A stretch of 64,000 bases of DNA from Pseudoduganella rivuli (GCF_009674485.1 NZ_WKJJ01000019.1:101919-165918), one strand, 5' to 3'; numbered from the stretch's first letter, positions 35,069 through 45,318 are shown. The notes: generated by a model not told the origin, from the letters alone. Numbers and translations are program-made.

Positions 35069-36060
35069 TGCAATTGTTTATCGACTGGCTGGGAACTGCG
35101 CAGGGCTGGCTGTTCGAAACCCTGGTGCAGCCCCTGTTGTTCCACCTGGGCTGGGGCGACATCACCGAAGAAGCGTTTGAAGGCACCGAGTGGCTGCTGA
35201 TCGGCCTATGCGAACTGGTGGTGCTGTTCATCGTGCTGCGCCCGCTGGAGGCGCTGATTCCCGTGCACCCGTTCACCGACAGGCGTGCGCGGTGGAATGA
35301 CTTTATTTATACGGTGCTGCAGCGTGTCGGTGTGTTCCCCGTGCTGATCTTCTTTACGCTGGATCCGCTGCTCGATGCGCTGATGGGCTGGTTGCGCCTG
35401 GAAAATGTGCAACCCATCAGCCTGGAGACCCTGTTCCCCGATATTTCTCCGCTGGCCAGTTTCGCCTTGTATTTGCTGATCCTGGATTTCGTCGATTACT
35501 GGTACCACCGGGCATCGCACCAGTTCAACTGGTGGTGGGGCTTGCACAGCCTGCATCACAGCCAGCAAAACATGAACTTGTGGAGCGATGACCGCAACCA
35601 CGTGCTCGATGACCTGTTGCGCGACACCGTCATGGGCCTGGTGGCGATCGCCATCGGCGTGCCGCCGGCGCAATACGTGCTGCTGGTGTCGGCGTCGCGC
35701 ATGGTGCAAAGCTTGCAGCACGCGAATGTGCGCATCCATTTCGGCAAGATCGGCGAGCGCTTGCTGGTGTCGCCCCGCTACCACCGTTTCCACCACGCGA
35801 TCGGCGTCGGCCACGAATCGCACGGCAAGGGCACGCTGGGCGGCTGCAATTTCGCCGTCCTGTTCCCGATCTGGGACATCCTGTTCGGCACCGCCAACTT
35901 TTCGCCGGAATTCGCCCGCACGGGCGTGCGCGACCAGTTGCCGCAAACGGCGCCGGACGGCACCGTGACGCCGGGCCGCGATTACGGCAAGGGCTTCTGG
36001 CGCCAGCAGTGGCTGGGATTGAAGCGCATGATTGAATTTTTCGGCAAGGAACCCACGTAG
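35065..36060 (+). CDS. Fatty acid hydroxylase / sterol desaturase family membrane protein
   Basis: A 331-residue di-iron membrane oxygenase. Three histidine boxes are in order: HRASH (148-152), HSLHH (161-165) and HRFHH (240-244). Several hydrophobic segments lie at about 43-60, 86-100, 130-146 and 190-212. Bacterial members hydroxylate or desaturate lipids such as hopanoids, carotenoids or ornithine lipids; the substrate here is unknown. Translationally coupled to the deacetylase upstream and 1 base before the EI24 gene. Confidence 0.9.
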   Translation: MMQLFIDWLGTAQGWLFETLVQPLLFHLGWGDITEEAFEGTEWLLIGLCELVVLFIVLRPLEALIPVHPFTDRRARWNDFIYTVLQRVGVFPVLIFFTLDPLLDALMGWLRLENVQPISLETLFPDISPLASFALYLLILDFVDYWYHRASHQFNWWWGLHSLHHSQQNMNLWSDDRNHVLDDLLRDTVMGLVAIAIGVPPAQYVLLVSASRMVQSLQHANVRIHFGKIGERLLVSPRYHRFHHAIGVGHESHGKGTLGGCNFAVLFPIWDILFGTANFSPEFARTGVRDQLPQTAPDGTVTPGRDYGKGFWRQQWLGLKRMIEFFGKEPT

Positions 36061-36061
36061 G

Positions 36062-36859
36062 ATGAGAGCTGTACTGAGTGCTTATGGCCGCGCGCTGCGT
36101 TCGCAGGTGCGCGGCAAAATGCTGTTGCTGTCGATCGTGCCGACGGTGCTGTCGCTGCTGCTGTGGGCCGCCATCCTGTATTTCAGCTGGGATCCCGCGT
36201 TCAATTACGTACAGGGCCAGTTCTTCGAGCATGAACTGTACCGTTACAGCAGCAGCTGGCTGGCCACACTGGGCCTGGAAGCCGTGAAAAACATCATCGT
36301 GCCGCTGGCCATGATCCTGGCGCTGGTGCCGCTGATGATCCTGACGGCGATGATCTTCATTGGCGTGGCGGCCATGCCGGCCATCGTTCGCCACGTGGGC
36401 GGCCAGCATTATCCGCAGCTGGAAATGAAGAAGGGTGGCAGCCTGGCCGGCAGCGTCGGCGTGGCGCTGGGCGGCTTTTGCGTCTTCGCGCTGATCTGGC
36501 TGGTGACCTTGCCGCTGTATGCTTTCCCGCCGGCCGCGCTGGCGCTGCAGGTACTGCTGTGGGGCTGGCTGACAGCGCGCGTGATGGCGTATGACGCGCT
36601 GTCCGATTACGCCAGCCCGGAAGAGTTGCACGCGCTGCGGCGCGAACACCGCTGGCGCCTGATCGCCATCGGCATCGTATCCGGCGCCGCCGGCGCGATT
36701 CCCGGCGTAGTGTGGCTGGCCGGCGCGGCCATCAGCATCGTGCTGTTCCCGTTCCTGGCGGCGATTTCCATCTGGCTGTATGTGCTGATCTTTATCTTCA
36801 CGGGCTTGTGGTTCCAGTACTATTGCCTGGAAGCGCTGGCGAAACAGCGCGCGGCATAA
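36062..36859 (+). CDS. EI24-domain (CysZ-like) membrane protein
   Basis: A 265-residue polytopic protein with about six hydrophobic helices (for example MLLLSIVPTVLSLLLWAAIL and IIVPLAMILALVPLMILTAM) and the EI24/CysZ-like fold signature around GGFCVFALIWLVTLPLYAFP. CysZ members move sulfate; many proteobacterial EI24 proteins have no known function. The start at 36062 follows the previous stop by one base. It probably belongs to the 34295-37664 operon. Confidence 0.82.
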   Translation: MRAVLSAYGRALRSQVRGKMLLLSIVPTVLSLLLWAAILYFSWDPAFNYVQGQFFEHELYRYSSSWLATLGLEAVKNIIVPLAMILALVPLMILTAMIFIGVAAMPAIVRHVGGQHYPQLEMKKGGSLAGSVGVALGGFCVFALIWLVTLPLYAFPPAALALQVLLWGWLTARVMAYDALSDYASPEELHALRREHRWRLIAIGIVSGAAGAIPGVVWLAGAAISIVLFPFLAAISIWLYVLIFIFTGLWFQYYCLEALAKQRAA

Positions 36860-36878
36860 CGACACCGGGGAGACGGAC

Positions 36879-37664
36879 GTGGCGATAGGCTTGATCATCA
36901 TTGGCGACGAAATCCTGTCCGGCAAACGGGCGGACCAGCATTTCCCCAAAGTGGTGCAAATGCTGGCGGCGCGGGGCTTGCAACTGGGCTGGGCGGAATT
37001 CCTCGGCGATGACCGCGCCCACATCACGGCTACCCTGAAGCGCACCATGGCCAGCGGCGACATCGTGTTTTGCTGCGGCGGTATCGGCGCCACGCCGGAC
37101 GACCATACGCGCCAGGCCGCCGCCGATGCGCTGGGCGTGCCGCTGGTGCTGCACGAAGAAGGCAAGCGCCTGATCCAGCAGCGCATCGTGCAACTGGCGT
37201 CCGAGGCGGGACACGCGGCGGACCTGGATTCGCCGGAAAACCAGCACCGCCTGCACATGGCGGAATTCGCCGCCGGCGCGGCGCTGATCCCCAATCCCTA
37301 CAACAGCATCGCCGGCTTTGCGCTGGGCACGCATTATTTCGTGCCGGGCTTTCCCGTCATGGCGTGGCCGATGCTCGAATGGGTGCTGGACACCCATTAC
37401 GCGGACCTGTTCAACCGCGAACCCCGTGCCGAACATGCGCTGTTTGTCTACGAACAGGCGGAATCCGCGCTGACGCCGCTGATGGAAGCGCTGGAAGCGC
37501 AATTTCCCCTGATTAAAGTCTTCAGCCTGCCCAGCGTGGGCGACGCCCACACGCGCCGCCATATCGAACTGGGCGTCAAGGGCGAACCGGGCCAGGCCGC
37601 ACTGGCCTTCGCGGAAATGCGCGCGCAGCTGGACCGCCTGTCTGCGGAATACCGTCTCGCCTGA
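36879..37664 (+). CDS. CinA N-terminal (MoaB-like) domain protein
   Basis: A 261-residue protein with the molybdopterin-binding-like fold of the CinA N-terminus: IIIGDEILSGKRADQHFPK and FCCGGIGATPDDHTRQAA. It lacks the C-terminal amidohydrolase domain of full CinA (PncC), so nicotinamide-nucleotide deamidation is not expected. The related half in CinA carries the COG1058 pyrophosphatase. The start is GTG with GGGGAGA upstream. Last gene of the run that begins with the beta-propeller; about 200 bases of gap follow without visible features. Confidence 0.88.
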   Translation: MAIGLIIIGDEILSGKRADQHFPKVVQMLAARGLQLGWAEFLGDDRAHITATLKRTMASGDIVFCCGGIGATPDDHTRQAAADALGVPLVLHEEGKRLIQQRIVQLASEAGHAADLDSPENQHRLHMAEFAAGAALIPNPYNSIAGFALGTHYFVPGFPVMAWPMLEWVLDTHYADLFNREPRAEHALFVYEQAESALTPLMEALEAQFPLIKVFSLPSVGDAHTRRHIELGVKGEPGQAALAFAEMRAQLDRLSAEYRLA

Positions 37665-37865
37665 CGCAATGCCCGCCGGAACGGTGCGCGCGCAAGCGAC
37701 CCTTATGACAACAGGATGACGGGAGAAGCGGGGGGCTTTGGGACTGACGTTGTTTTTTTGCGAAAAAAGTCTGCGACTACATCAAAATTTCTGCCGGGCG
37801 ACCCGTGCACAGGCTGCCGATGTGGTGCAATGTAACTCAGGCGAGTCGCCCTGATTCACGACGGT

Positions 37866-40800
37866 TTGAGCAATATGTTAAGCAATCGACGTTTCCGCAA
37901 ACCCCGCCTTGTTGTGCGGGCCGTGCGCACCTTACGCAACATCCGGGGTGCCGGCGCCGCCGCGTTCGGCATCAAGCGCAAGCCACGGCTGCGCGTTGTC
38001 AAACCGCAGACTGCCGTGCTGCTGCACGCGCAACCCGCAGCGCCGGAGCCGCCCGCGCCCAAGAGCCGGCGGCCGCGCAATGCCTTCGTCCTGGTGTTGC
38101 TGGTGCTGTTGTCGCTGGCGGTGTGGTGGGGCGTGCATGAAATGCGCACGTCCGCCATGCAGGCGAAATTCTTTTCCGAACTGATGGCCAACGTCCACTA
38201 CAAGGTGGAGCCAGGGCCCAGCAAATCGATCCGCTTCCCGCACGACAGCCCGTACGACGAACGGCTAGGCTACGCCAACATGCCGGATTACCTGGGCAAG
38301 TTGAAAGCGCGCGATTACGAAGTCACGGCGCAGGCGCGGTTCTCGCCGAAAATGGTGGAACTGTCCGACATGGGCGTGTTCACCACGTACCGCGAAAAAA
38401 CCCGTACCGGCCTGAATATCGCGGATTGCCGCGCACAGACGCTGTTCTCCGCCAAGTATCCCGAACGGACGTACGATAATTTCAAGCAAACCCCGACGGC
38501 GCTGGTGCAAAGCCTGCTGTTCATTGAGAACCGCGAATTGCTGGACAACACCTATCCGAAGCGCAATCCCGCCGTGGAGTGGGACCGCCTGTCCAAGGCC
38601 GTGCTGGAAAAAACCGTCAGCACGGTGGCTGGCGGCGCCCGTGCAGCCGGCGGCAGCACGCTGGCCACGCAGATCGAGAAATACCGCCATTCGCCGGAAG
38701 GGCGTACCGGCTCGATGAAAGACAAGTTGCAGCAAATGGTGTCGGCCACGCTGCGCGCCTACCAGTCGGGCGAGGATACGACCGAAGTGCGGCGCCAGAT
38801 CGTCGTCGATTACCTCAACACCGTGCCGCTGTCGGCCAAGCCGGGCTATGGCGAAGTCAATGGCATCGGCGACGGCATGTGGGTCTGGTATGGCCGCGAT
38901 TTCAATGAAATCAACAGCCTGTTGTCCGGCAAGATGGACCAGCCGGGCAGCGCGCTGGCGTTCAAGCAGGCGCTGTCGCTGCTGATCGCGCAGCGCCGCC
39001 CCAGCTATTACCTGGGCGATGGCGACGCCGACCTGGAAAACCTGGCCAACAGCCATTTGCGCGTGCTGACGCAGGCGGGCATCATCTCGCCGCAACTGCG
39101 CGACGCGGCGCTGAAGGAACGCTTGCATCCGGCGCCCGGCAATGGCCTGGCTTCCGCCGCGTCGATGTCGTTTGTCGAACGCAAGGCTTCGAATTCCGTG
39201 CGTAACCACCTGGCCAACTTGCTGGGTGATAACCGCATGTACAACCTGGACCGCCTTGACCTGAACGTGATCAGTACGCTGGATTCGCAGGCGCAGCGCA
39301 ACGTCACGCAAGTGCTGCAGGATTTGCGCACACCGGAAACCGCGCAAAAGGCGGGCCTGACGGGCAAGGGCATGCTGGGTAACGGCGATCCGGCCAACGT
39401 GGTGTACAGCTTCACGTTGCTGGAAAAGGGCAAGGACGTGAATTACCTGCGCCTGCAAACGGATAACTATGACCAGCCGCTGGACATCAATGAAGGCGCC
39501 AAGCTGGACCTGGGTTCCACCGCCAAGCTGCGCACGCTGGTGACGTACCTCGACATCGTCGACCAGTTGCACAAGCGCCTGTCGCCGCTGAGCGCGGAAG
39601 AGCTGAAAAAAACCGTGGTGGCGCCGCAGGATAAGCTGAGCCAGTGGGGCGTCGAATATTTCCTGGCCAAGCCGCAGGACATGAGCCTGGAAGCCATGCT
39701 GCAGGCCGCGCTGGACCGCAAGTATTCCGGCAATCCCGGCGAAGCCTTCTTCACGGGGGGCGGCGTGCACACGTTCGGCAACTTCTCGAAGGAAGACGAC
39801 AGCCGCATCATGCCGGTGCGCGAAGCGCTGCGCCGCTCGACCAACCTGGTGTTCGTGCGCCTGATGCGCGACATCGTCAAGTACTACATGTTCCAGGCGC
39901 CCGGTTCTTCCGCGTCGCTGCTGCAGGATGCGGACGATCCCCGCCGCGCTGCCTACCTGGCCCGCTTCGCGGACAAGGAAGGCAAGGAATTCATGTACCG
40001 CTTCTGGGCCAAATACAAGGGCAAACCGGCGGCGGAACTGGACAAGGTGCTGGTGGGGTCGATCCGCCCGACGCCGGTGCGCCTGGCCAATATCCACCGC
40101 ACCGTGTTCCCGAAAGCCACGCTGGCCGAGTTTTCCGCGTACCTGAAGGACAACCTGCCGTCGCAAAACGAAGTGCCGGATGAGCGCCTGGCGAAAATGT
40201 ACGACCAGTACGCGATGGACAAATGGTCGCTGGCGGACCGCGGCTACCTGGCCTCGGTGCACCCGCTGGAACTGTGGATGGTGGCGTACATGCGCGCCAA
40301 CGAAGGGGCGACCCTGGCGCAGGTGGTGGCGGCGAGCGAAAAGGAACGGCAGGAAGTGTACCAGTGGCTGTTCAAGACGCACCGCAAGCACGCGCAGGAC
40401 AAGCGCATTGCCGGGCTGGTGGAAATGGAAAGCTTCATGGCGATCCACCGCCAGTGGAAAAAGATGGGCTATCCGTTTGAATCGCTGGTGCCATCGTATG
40501 CGACGACCCTGGGTGCATCGGCCGACCGTCCCGCCGCGCTGGCTGAAATGATGGGCATTATCATCAACGATGGCGTGCGCCAGCCGACGCAGCGTATTTC
40601 GTCGCTGCACTTCGCGTCCGGTACGCCGTATGAAACCATGGTCAAGCGGGGCGGCACCACCACCAAGGAACAGGTGCTGTCGCCGGAAGTGGCGCACGCG
40701 GTGGCCGCCGCCATCCGCGAAGTGGTGTCGGACGGTACCGCCAAGCGGGCGCGCCAGGCATTCGTGAAATCGGATGGCACGGTGATTCCGGTCGGCGGCA

Positions 40801-41129
40801 AGACCGGTACCGGCGACCAGCGTTTCGAAGTGTATGCCGCCGGCGGCCGCGTGATCGAGTCGCGCTTCGTGAACCGTTCCGCCACGTTCGTGTTCAACAT
40901 CGGCGAACGCTTCTTCGGCAGCATGACGGCCTATGTGCATGGTCCGGAATCGAAGAATTACGATTTCACCAGCGCACTGCCGGTGCAATTGCTGACGGTC
41001 CTGGCGCCCAGCCTGATGCCGCTGATCGAACCGGATGCGCCGCCGAAGGGCAATGTGATCGCCGTGTCCCACAATCCCGCCAAGCAGGCGGCAATGCCGA
41101 AAGCCCCGCTGGCCGCCTGCGGCGGTTAA
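37866..41129 (+). CDS. Very large divergent class A penicillin-binding protein
   Basis: A 1087-residue bifunctional peptidoglycan synthase. A long basic cytoplasmic N-terminus (1-70), one TM helix (73-92), then a GT51-like domain with altered motifs: IENRELL (Glu221, usual ED..F..H) and GGSTLATQIEKYR (usual GGSTITQQ). The transpeptidase domain has STAK (Ser551, Lys554), STN (658-660) and KTGTG (979). About 210 residues rich in Lys/Arg/Asp are inserted between STN and KTG (about 665-875). The start may be TTG at 37866 or ATG at 37875; no good ribosome binding site separates them. It is probably polymerising peptidoglycan in the periplasm, but the changed GT51 motifs leave glycosyltransferase activity open. 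Confidence 0.85.
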   Translation: MSNMLSNRRFRKPRLVVRAVRTLRNIRGAGAAAFGIKRKPRLRVVKPQTAVLLHAQPAAPEPPAPKSRRPRNAFVLVLLVLLSLAVWWGVHEMRTSAMQAKFFSELMANVHYKVEPGPSKSIRFPHDSPYDERLGYANMPDYLGKLKARDYEVTAQARFSPKMVELSDMGVFTTYREKTRTGLNIADCRAQTLFSAKYPERTYDNFKQTPTALVQSLLFIENRELLDNTYPKRNPAVEWDRLSKAVLEKTVSTVAGGARAAGGSTLATQIEKYRHSPEGRTGSMKDKLQQMVSATLRAYQSGEDTTEVRRQIVVDYLNTVPLSAKPGYGEVNGIGDGMWVWYGRDFNEINSLLSGKMDQPGSALAFKQALSLLIAQRRPSYYLGDGDADLENLANSHLRVLTQAGIISPQLRDAALKERLHPAPGNGLASAASMSFVERKASNSVRNHLANLLGDNRMYNLDRLDLNVISTLDSQAQRNVTQVLQDLRTPETAQKAGLTGKGMLGNGDPANVVYSFTLLEKGKDVNYLRLQTDNYDQPLDINEGAKLDLGSTAKLRTLVTYLDIVDQLHKRLSPLSAEELKKTVVAPQDKLSQWGVEYFLAKPQDMSLEAMLQAALDRKYSGNPGEAFFTGGGVHTFGNFSKEDDSRIMPVREALRRSTNLVFVRLMRDIVKYYMFQAPGSSASLLQDADDPRRAAYLARFADKEGKEFMYRFWAKYKGKPAAELDKVLVGSIRPTPVRLANIHRTVFPKATLAEFSAYLKDNLPSQNEVPDERLAKMYDQYAMDKWSLADRGYLASVHPLELWMVAYMRANEGATLAQVVAASEKERQEVYQWLFKTHRKHAQDKRIAGLVEMESFMAIHRQWKKMGYPFESLVPSYATTLGASADRPAALAEMMGIIINDGVRQPTQRISSLHFASGTPYETMVKRGGTTTKEQVLSPEVAHAVAAAIREVVSDGTAKRARQAFVKSDGTVIPVGGKTGTGDQRFEVYAAGGRVIESRFVNRSATFVFNIGERFFGSMTAYVHGPESKNYDFTSALPVQLLTVLAPSLMPLIEPDAPPKGNVIAVSHNPAKQAAMPKAPLAACGG

Positions 41130-41147
41130 TCCCGGGACGCAAAACCC

Positions 41148-41178
41148 GTAGGGCGGTTTCCGCGCAGCGGAAGCCGCC
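41148..41178 (+). repeat. Palindromic GTAGGGCGG element, copy B
   Basis: After GTAG, GGCGGTTTCCGC (41152-41163) pairs with GCGGAAGCCGCC (41167-41178) with one G-U, loop GCA. It lies 18 bases after the PBP stop codon. Confidence 0.8.
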
Positions 41179-41268
41179 ACATGCCAGCACAGCCCCCGGC
41201 GCGCGCAGCATCGGCGCGCAAAGATAACCCGCCTTGCATCTTTTGCCATTTGTTGGCATCGTGTCGGC

Positions 41269-42618
41269 ATGAAACCCATGCGCCACCACATGAGCAAGAT
41301 CCTTGCCTTTACCCGTTTTTCCCTGCGTGATCTGGTTGTGACAGCGGCGCCGGCCGTACTGGCCGTGGCAGCGGTGTGCCTGCTGGCGTACTGGCTGGTC
41401 GATCCGATGCCACCCCGTGTCGTGACCATGTCGACCGGGCAGGAAAACAGCGCCTATGAAGTCTTCGGCAAAAAGTATGCGCAGGCGCTGCTCAAGCATG
41501 GCATCACGCTCAAGCTGGCGCCGTCGCAGGGCTCGCTGGACAATTTACAGCGCCTCAACAGCGGCAACACGGATATCGCCTTCGTGCAAAGCGGCTCCAC
41601 CAGCGAAGATGAAGCGGGGCGGCGCGGGCTGACGTCGATCGGCAGCCTGTTCACGGAACCCGTGTGGCTGTTCCTGCGCGACAGCGTGAAGGCGAATGAG
41701 CTGAAACAGTTGAAAGGCTTGAAGCTGAACCTGGGACCGGAAGGCAGCGGCGTGCCGCGCCTGTTCCGCCAGGTGCTCGATGCCAATGGCGTGGCGCCCG
41801 GCGACATTACTGCCGGCGCGCTGGAAAATACGCCGGCCACCGTGGAATTGCTGGAAGGGCGCATCGATGGCCTGGTCTTCAGTTCCGCCCCGGATGCGCC
41901 GCTGGTGCAAATGCTGCTGATGACACCGGGAATCCGGCTGTTCGACTTTGCCCAGGCCGAAGCCTACACGCGCCGCCTGCCGTTCCTGTCGCACGTGGTG
42001 CTGCCGCGCGGCATTGTCGACCTGGGACGCGATTTGCCGCCGCATGACGTGCACCTGATCGCGCCGACGGCCACCTTGGTGGCGCGCGACGATCTGCATC
42101 CGGCGCTGGTGGACTTGCTGGTGCAGGCCGCCGCGCAAATCCACGGCGGCGCGGGATGGTTCCAGCAACAGGGCCAGTTCCCGTCACCGCGCTACACGGA
42201 AATCCCGGTGGCGCACGAAGCGGCCCGCTTTTACAAGGATGGCCCGCCGCTGCTGCAGCGCTACATGAGCTTCTGGCTGGCGAATTTCTTTGACCGCATG
42301 TGGGTGCTGGTGGTGGCGCTGGGCGCGCTGATCCTGCCACTGTCGAAAATCGTGCCGCCGCTGTACGTGTGGCGCATCCGGTCGCGCGTGTTCCGCTGGT
42401 ATGGCCAGTTGCGCGCGGTGGAGCAGGCCCTGGCCGCCGCGCCGCCGGACCGGCGCGATGCCGTCCACGCGGAACAATTGGCGCACCTGAACGACATCGA
42501 AGACAAGGTCAACCAGGTGTCGATTCCACTGGCATTCGCCGACGAACTGTACGGCTTGCGCAGCCACATTAATCTGGTGCGGCAACGCATGCCAAATAAT
42601 CAACGGTCTTCGGATTGA
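41269..42618 (+). CDS. TAXI-family TRAP solute-binding protein with membrane segments
   Basis: A 449-residue protein. An N-terminal TM (about 24-43) leads to a TAXI-type binding domain (VVTMSTGQENSAYEVFGKKY, LQRLNSGNTDIAFVQSG, LNLGPEGSGVPRLF). A second TM near residue 340 (WVLVVALGALILPLSKIVPP) and a cytoplasmic-looking helical tail follow. No TRAP permease (dctM/Q fusion) is adjacent, so this is an orphan, membrane-tethered form. The start could also be the ATG at 41281 or 41290; no ribosome binding site decides it. Confidence 0.82.
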   Translation: MKPMRHHMSKILAFTRFSLRDLVVTAAPAVLAVAAVCLLAYWLVDPMPPRVVTMSTGQENSAYEVFGKKYAQALLKHGITLKLAPSQGSLDNLQRLNSGNTDIAFVQSGSTSEDEAGRRGLTSIGSLFTEPVWLFLRDSVKANELKQLKGLKLNLGPEGSGVPRLFRQVLDANGVAPGDITAGALENTPATVELLEGRIDGLVFSSAPDAPLVQMLLMTPGIRLFDFAQAEAYTRRLPFLSHVVLPRGIVDLGRDLPPHDVHLIAPTATLVARDDLHPALVDLLVQAAAQIHGGAGWFQQQGQFPSPRYTEIPVAHEAARFYKDGPPLLQRYMSFWLANFFDRMWVLVVALGALILPLSKIVPPLYVWRIRSRVFRWYGQLRAVEQALAAAPPDRRDAVHAEQLAHLNDIEDKVNQVSIPLAFADELYGLRSHINLVRQRMPNNQRSSD

Positions 42619-42781
42619 TAGGGTAAGTATTAATACGTAATTTCCGTCGATAAATGTTGTTTATCGATGCATATGACGGAATTTACTTTGACTTGGCATT
42701 TACGACCTCGCAATATTGTTAAACGCTTACGCAGAGAAGCGGACGTTCTTTCATATTGCAGCCATAAGAAAAGAGGTAGTA

Positions 42782-45271
42782 ATGCAGAGAAACGCTATCC
42801 CCAACAAGCGCAGCATGGCACTGGCCATTGCCGCAGTCTTCATCACTGGCGCGACCAGCGTCACCACCGTACAAGCTCAGCAGGACGAAGCCGTGACCGT
42901 GGTGGTGACCGGTACCCGGGTTGCCAACCGCACCGCCACCGACACCGCCGCGCCGGTCGACATCATCAGCGCGGAAACGCTGAAAAACACCGGTGTCTCG
43001 GAAGTCTCGCAAGCACTGTCCGTCTCGTTGCCATCGATGAACTTCCCCCGTCCCGGTTTGTCGGACGGCACCGATACCGTGCGCCCCGCATCGCTGCGCG
43101 GCCTGGCGCCGGACCAGTCGCTGGTGCTGGTCAATTCCAAACGCCGCCACAGCTCGTCGCTGGTCAATACCAACCAGACCATCGGCCGCGGTTCGTCGTC
43201 GGTGGACTTGAACACGATCCCCAGCGCGATCATCAAGAACATCGAAGTGCTGCGTGACGGCGCGTCCGCACAGTATGGTTCCGATGCTATCGCCGGCGTG
43301 GTCAACTTGCGCCTGCGCACGGATAAAACCGGCGGCGAAGTCACGGCCAGCTATGGCGAACGCCGCACGGAATATGACTTCATTGCCGGCGCGCTGCCGG
43401 CCGGCGCCACGTGGGATGCGAAGACGTCGCGCAAGCGCCATGACGGCGGTACCGCCAACATCAGCGGCTGGAAAGGCCTGGAACTGGGCGAGGGCGGTTA
43501 CCTCGTGATCGCCGCCGAATACAAGGACCAGGACCACACGGAACGCAGCGGCTACGACATCCGCCAGCAATATCCGCTGGTGTCGGGCGGCTTCGATCCC
43601 CGCGAAAAAACCATCAACCGCTTCAACGCCTGGTATGGCGAGCCTGAGCTGCAGCAATCGACGGTATTTGTCAACGCGGGCATCCCGCTGGCAGGTGGCG
43701 CCAAACTGTATGGCTGGACCAGCTACCAGCGCCGCGAAGCCACGTCGGCCGGTTTCTTCCGCCGCGCACTGCAAGACCAGAACATCATTTCGATTTACCC
43801 GGACGGCTTCCTGCCGCTGATCGCGCCGGACGTGAACGATTTTGCCGCCACCGGCGGCGTCACGTGGACGGTGGGCGAGTGGGACTTCGATGCGTCGCTG
43901 GGGTATGGCAAGAACCGCATGGAGTACACGATCAAGAACACGCTGAACCGTTCGATCGGCCCTGCCAGCAAGACGGAATTCGATGCGGGTGGTTACTGGT
44001 ACGACCAACTGGTGGCCAACCTGTCGGCCGTGCGCAGTTTCGAGGCGGGACTGGCGTCGCCGCTGAACGTGGCGGTCGGTGCGGAAGCGCGCCGCGAAGG
44101 CTATAACCTGTTTGCCGGCGAACCGGATTCGTGGCGCTACGGCGGCCAGGTGCTGGCCAACGGCACGCCGGCGGCGCCGGGCGCCCAGGTGTTCCCGGGC
44201 TTCCGTCCCGCCGATGCATCGAAGACGCACCGCACCGCGGTATCCGCGTATGTCGACCTGGAAGCGAACCTGAGCAAGAACTTCCTCGGCTCCGTCGCGA
44301 TCCGCGGCGAACACTACTCGGACTTCGGTAACAGCCTGTCCGGCAAGCTGGCGGGCCGGTATGACTTCGCGCCGGAGTTTGCGCTGCGTGGCTCCGTGCA
44401 AAACGGTTTCCGCGCACCGTCGCTGCAACAGCAGAACTTCACCACCACGTCGACCAATTTCATCAACGGCGTGCCGTTCGAAATCACGACGTTCAAGCCA
44501 AGCGCACCGGCAGCCATTGCGTTGGGCGCGAAGCCGCTGGACGCGGAAAAGTCGGTGAACTTCTCGCTTGGTTCCGTGATCAAGGCGGGCAAGGGCACCA
44601 TCACGGTCGATGCCTTCCACATCAAGATCAAAGACCGCATCGTGCTGTCTGAAAACTTGACGGCGGCCAACGTGCGCGATTACCTGACCAAGCAGGGCTT
44701 CATTGGCGTGGGCGGCGGTCGCTTCTTCATCAACGGCGTCGACACCACCACCAAGGGCGTCGATGTGGTCAGCAGCTGGCCGATCAATACGGGCGGCTAC
44801 GGCAAGCTGGACTTCACGCTGGCGGCCAACTACACGAAGACGGACGTGGACAAGGTGCCGACCACGGCGCAGCTGTCGGCGTTGTCGCCGGCGCCGGTGC
44901 TGTTTGACCGCATCAACGTGCTGACCTTCACGGATGGCACGCCGAAAACCAAGTTCATTGCCAGCAGCACGTGGAGTAACGGTCCGTTCGGCCTGACGGC
45001 GCGCGCCACCCGCTACGGCAAGGTGCTGGCGCCTGGCACCACGGCGGCGCTGGACTTCTGGCTGGGCGCGAAGACGCTGGTGGACCTGGAAGGCCGCTAT
45101 GCGTTCACCAAGAAGCTGTCGCTGGCGGTGGGGGCGGACAACCTGTTCGACCAGTATCCGGACGCGTTCCCGGCAAGCCTGAACACGACGGGCAATGCGC
45201 CGTTCTCGAACTACTCGCCGTTCGGGCGTTCGGGGCGGTATGTGTATGCGCGCTTGAACTACACGCTGTAA
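42782..45271 (+). CDS. TonB-dependent outer membrane receptor
   Basis: An 829-residue receptor. The ATG at 42782 has AAGAGG 5 bases before and opens on a signal peptide (KRSMALAIAAVFITGATS, cleavage near VQA-QQ). The plug has VVVTGTRVANRTATDTAAPV and the conserved VLRDGASAQYGSDAIAGVVN. The barrel ends YVYARLNYTL with the usual C-terminal aromatic pattern (Tyr, Leu). The substrate is unknown, and no siderophore or fur-type genes are next to it. Flanked by 163 bases without a clear promoter and a bidirectional terminator. Confidence 0.95.
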   Translation: MQRNAIPNKRSMALAIAAVFITGATSVTTVQAQQDEAVTVVVTGTRVANRTATDTAAPVDIISAETLKNTGVSEVSQALSVSLPSMNFPRPGLSDGTDTVRPASLRGLAPDQSLVLVNSKRRHSSSLVNTNQTIGRGSSSVDLNTIPSAIIKNIEVLRDGASAQYGSDAIAGVVNLRLRTDKTGGEVTASYGERRTEYDFIAGALPAGATWDAKTSRKRHDGGTANISGWKGLELGEGGYLVIAAEYKDQDHTERSGYDIRQQYPLVSGGFDPREKTINRFNAWYGEPELQQSTVFVNAGIPLAGGAKLYGWTSYQRREATSAGFFRRALQDQNIISIYPDGFLPLIAPDVNDFAATGGVTWTVGEWDFDASLGYGKNRMEYTIKNTLNRSIGPASKTEFDAGGYWYDQLVANLSAVRSFEAGLASPLNVAVGAEARREGYNLFAGEPDSWRYGGQVLANGTPAAPGAQVFPGFRPADASKTHRTAVSAYVDLEANLSKNFLGSVAIRGEHYSDFGNSLSGKLAGRYDFAPEFALRGSVQNGFRAPSLQQQNFTTTSTNFINGVPFEITTFKPSAPAAIALGAKPLDAEKSVNFSLGSVIKAGKGTITVDAFHIKIKDRIVLSENLTAANVRDYLTKQGFIGVGGGRFFINGVDTTTKGVDVVSSWPINTGGYGKLDFTLAANYTKTDVDKVPTTAQLSALSPAPVLFDRINVLTFTDGTPKTKFIASSTWSNGPFGLTARATRYGKVLAPGTTAALDFWLGAKTLVDLEGRYAFTKKLSLAVGADNLFDQYPDAFPASLNTTGNAPFSNYSPFGRSGRYVYARLNYTL

Positions 45272-45294
45272 GACACGCAACAAGCTGCAAAGCA

Positions 45295-45318
45295 AAACCC
45301 CGGCAAGCGCCGGGGTTT
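45295..45318. terminator. Terminator between TonB receptor and rhodanese genes
   Basis: AAACCCCGGC pairs with GCCGGGGTTT (10 bp, loop AAGC). T runs exist on both sides (three T on plus, four on minus), serving converging genes. Confidence 0.78.
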
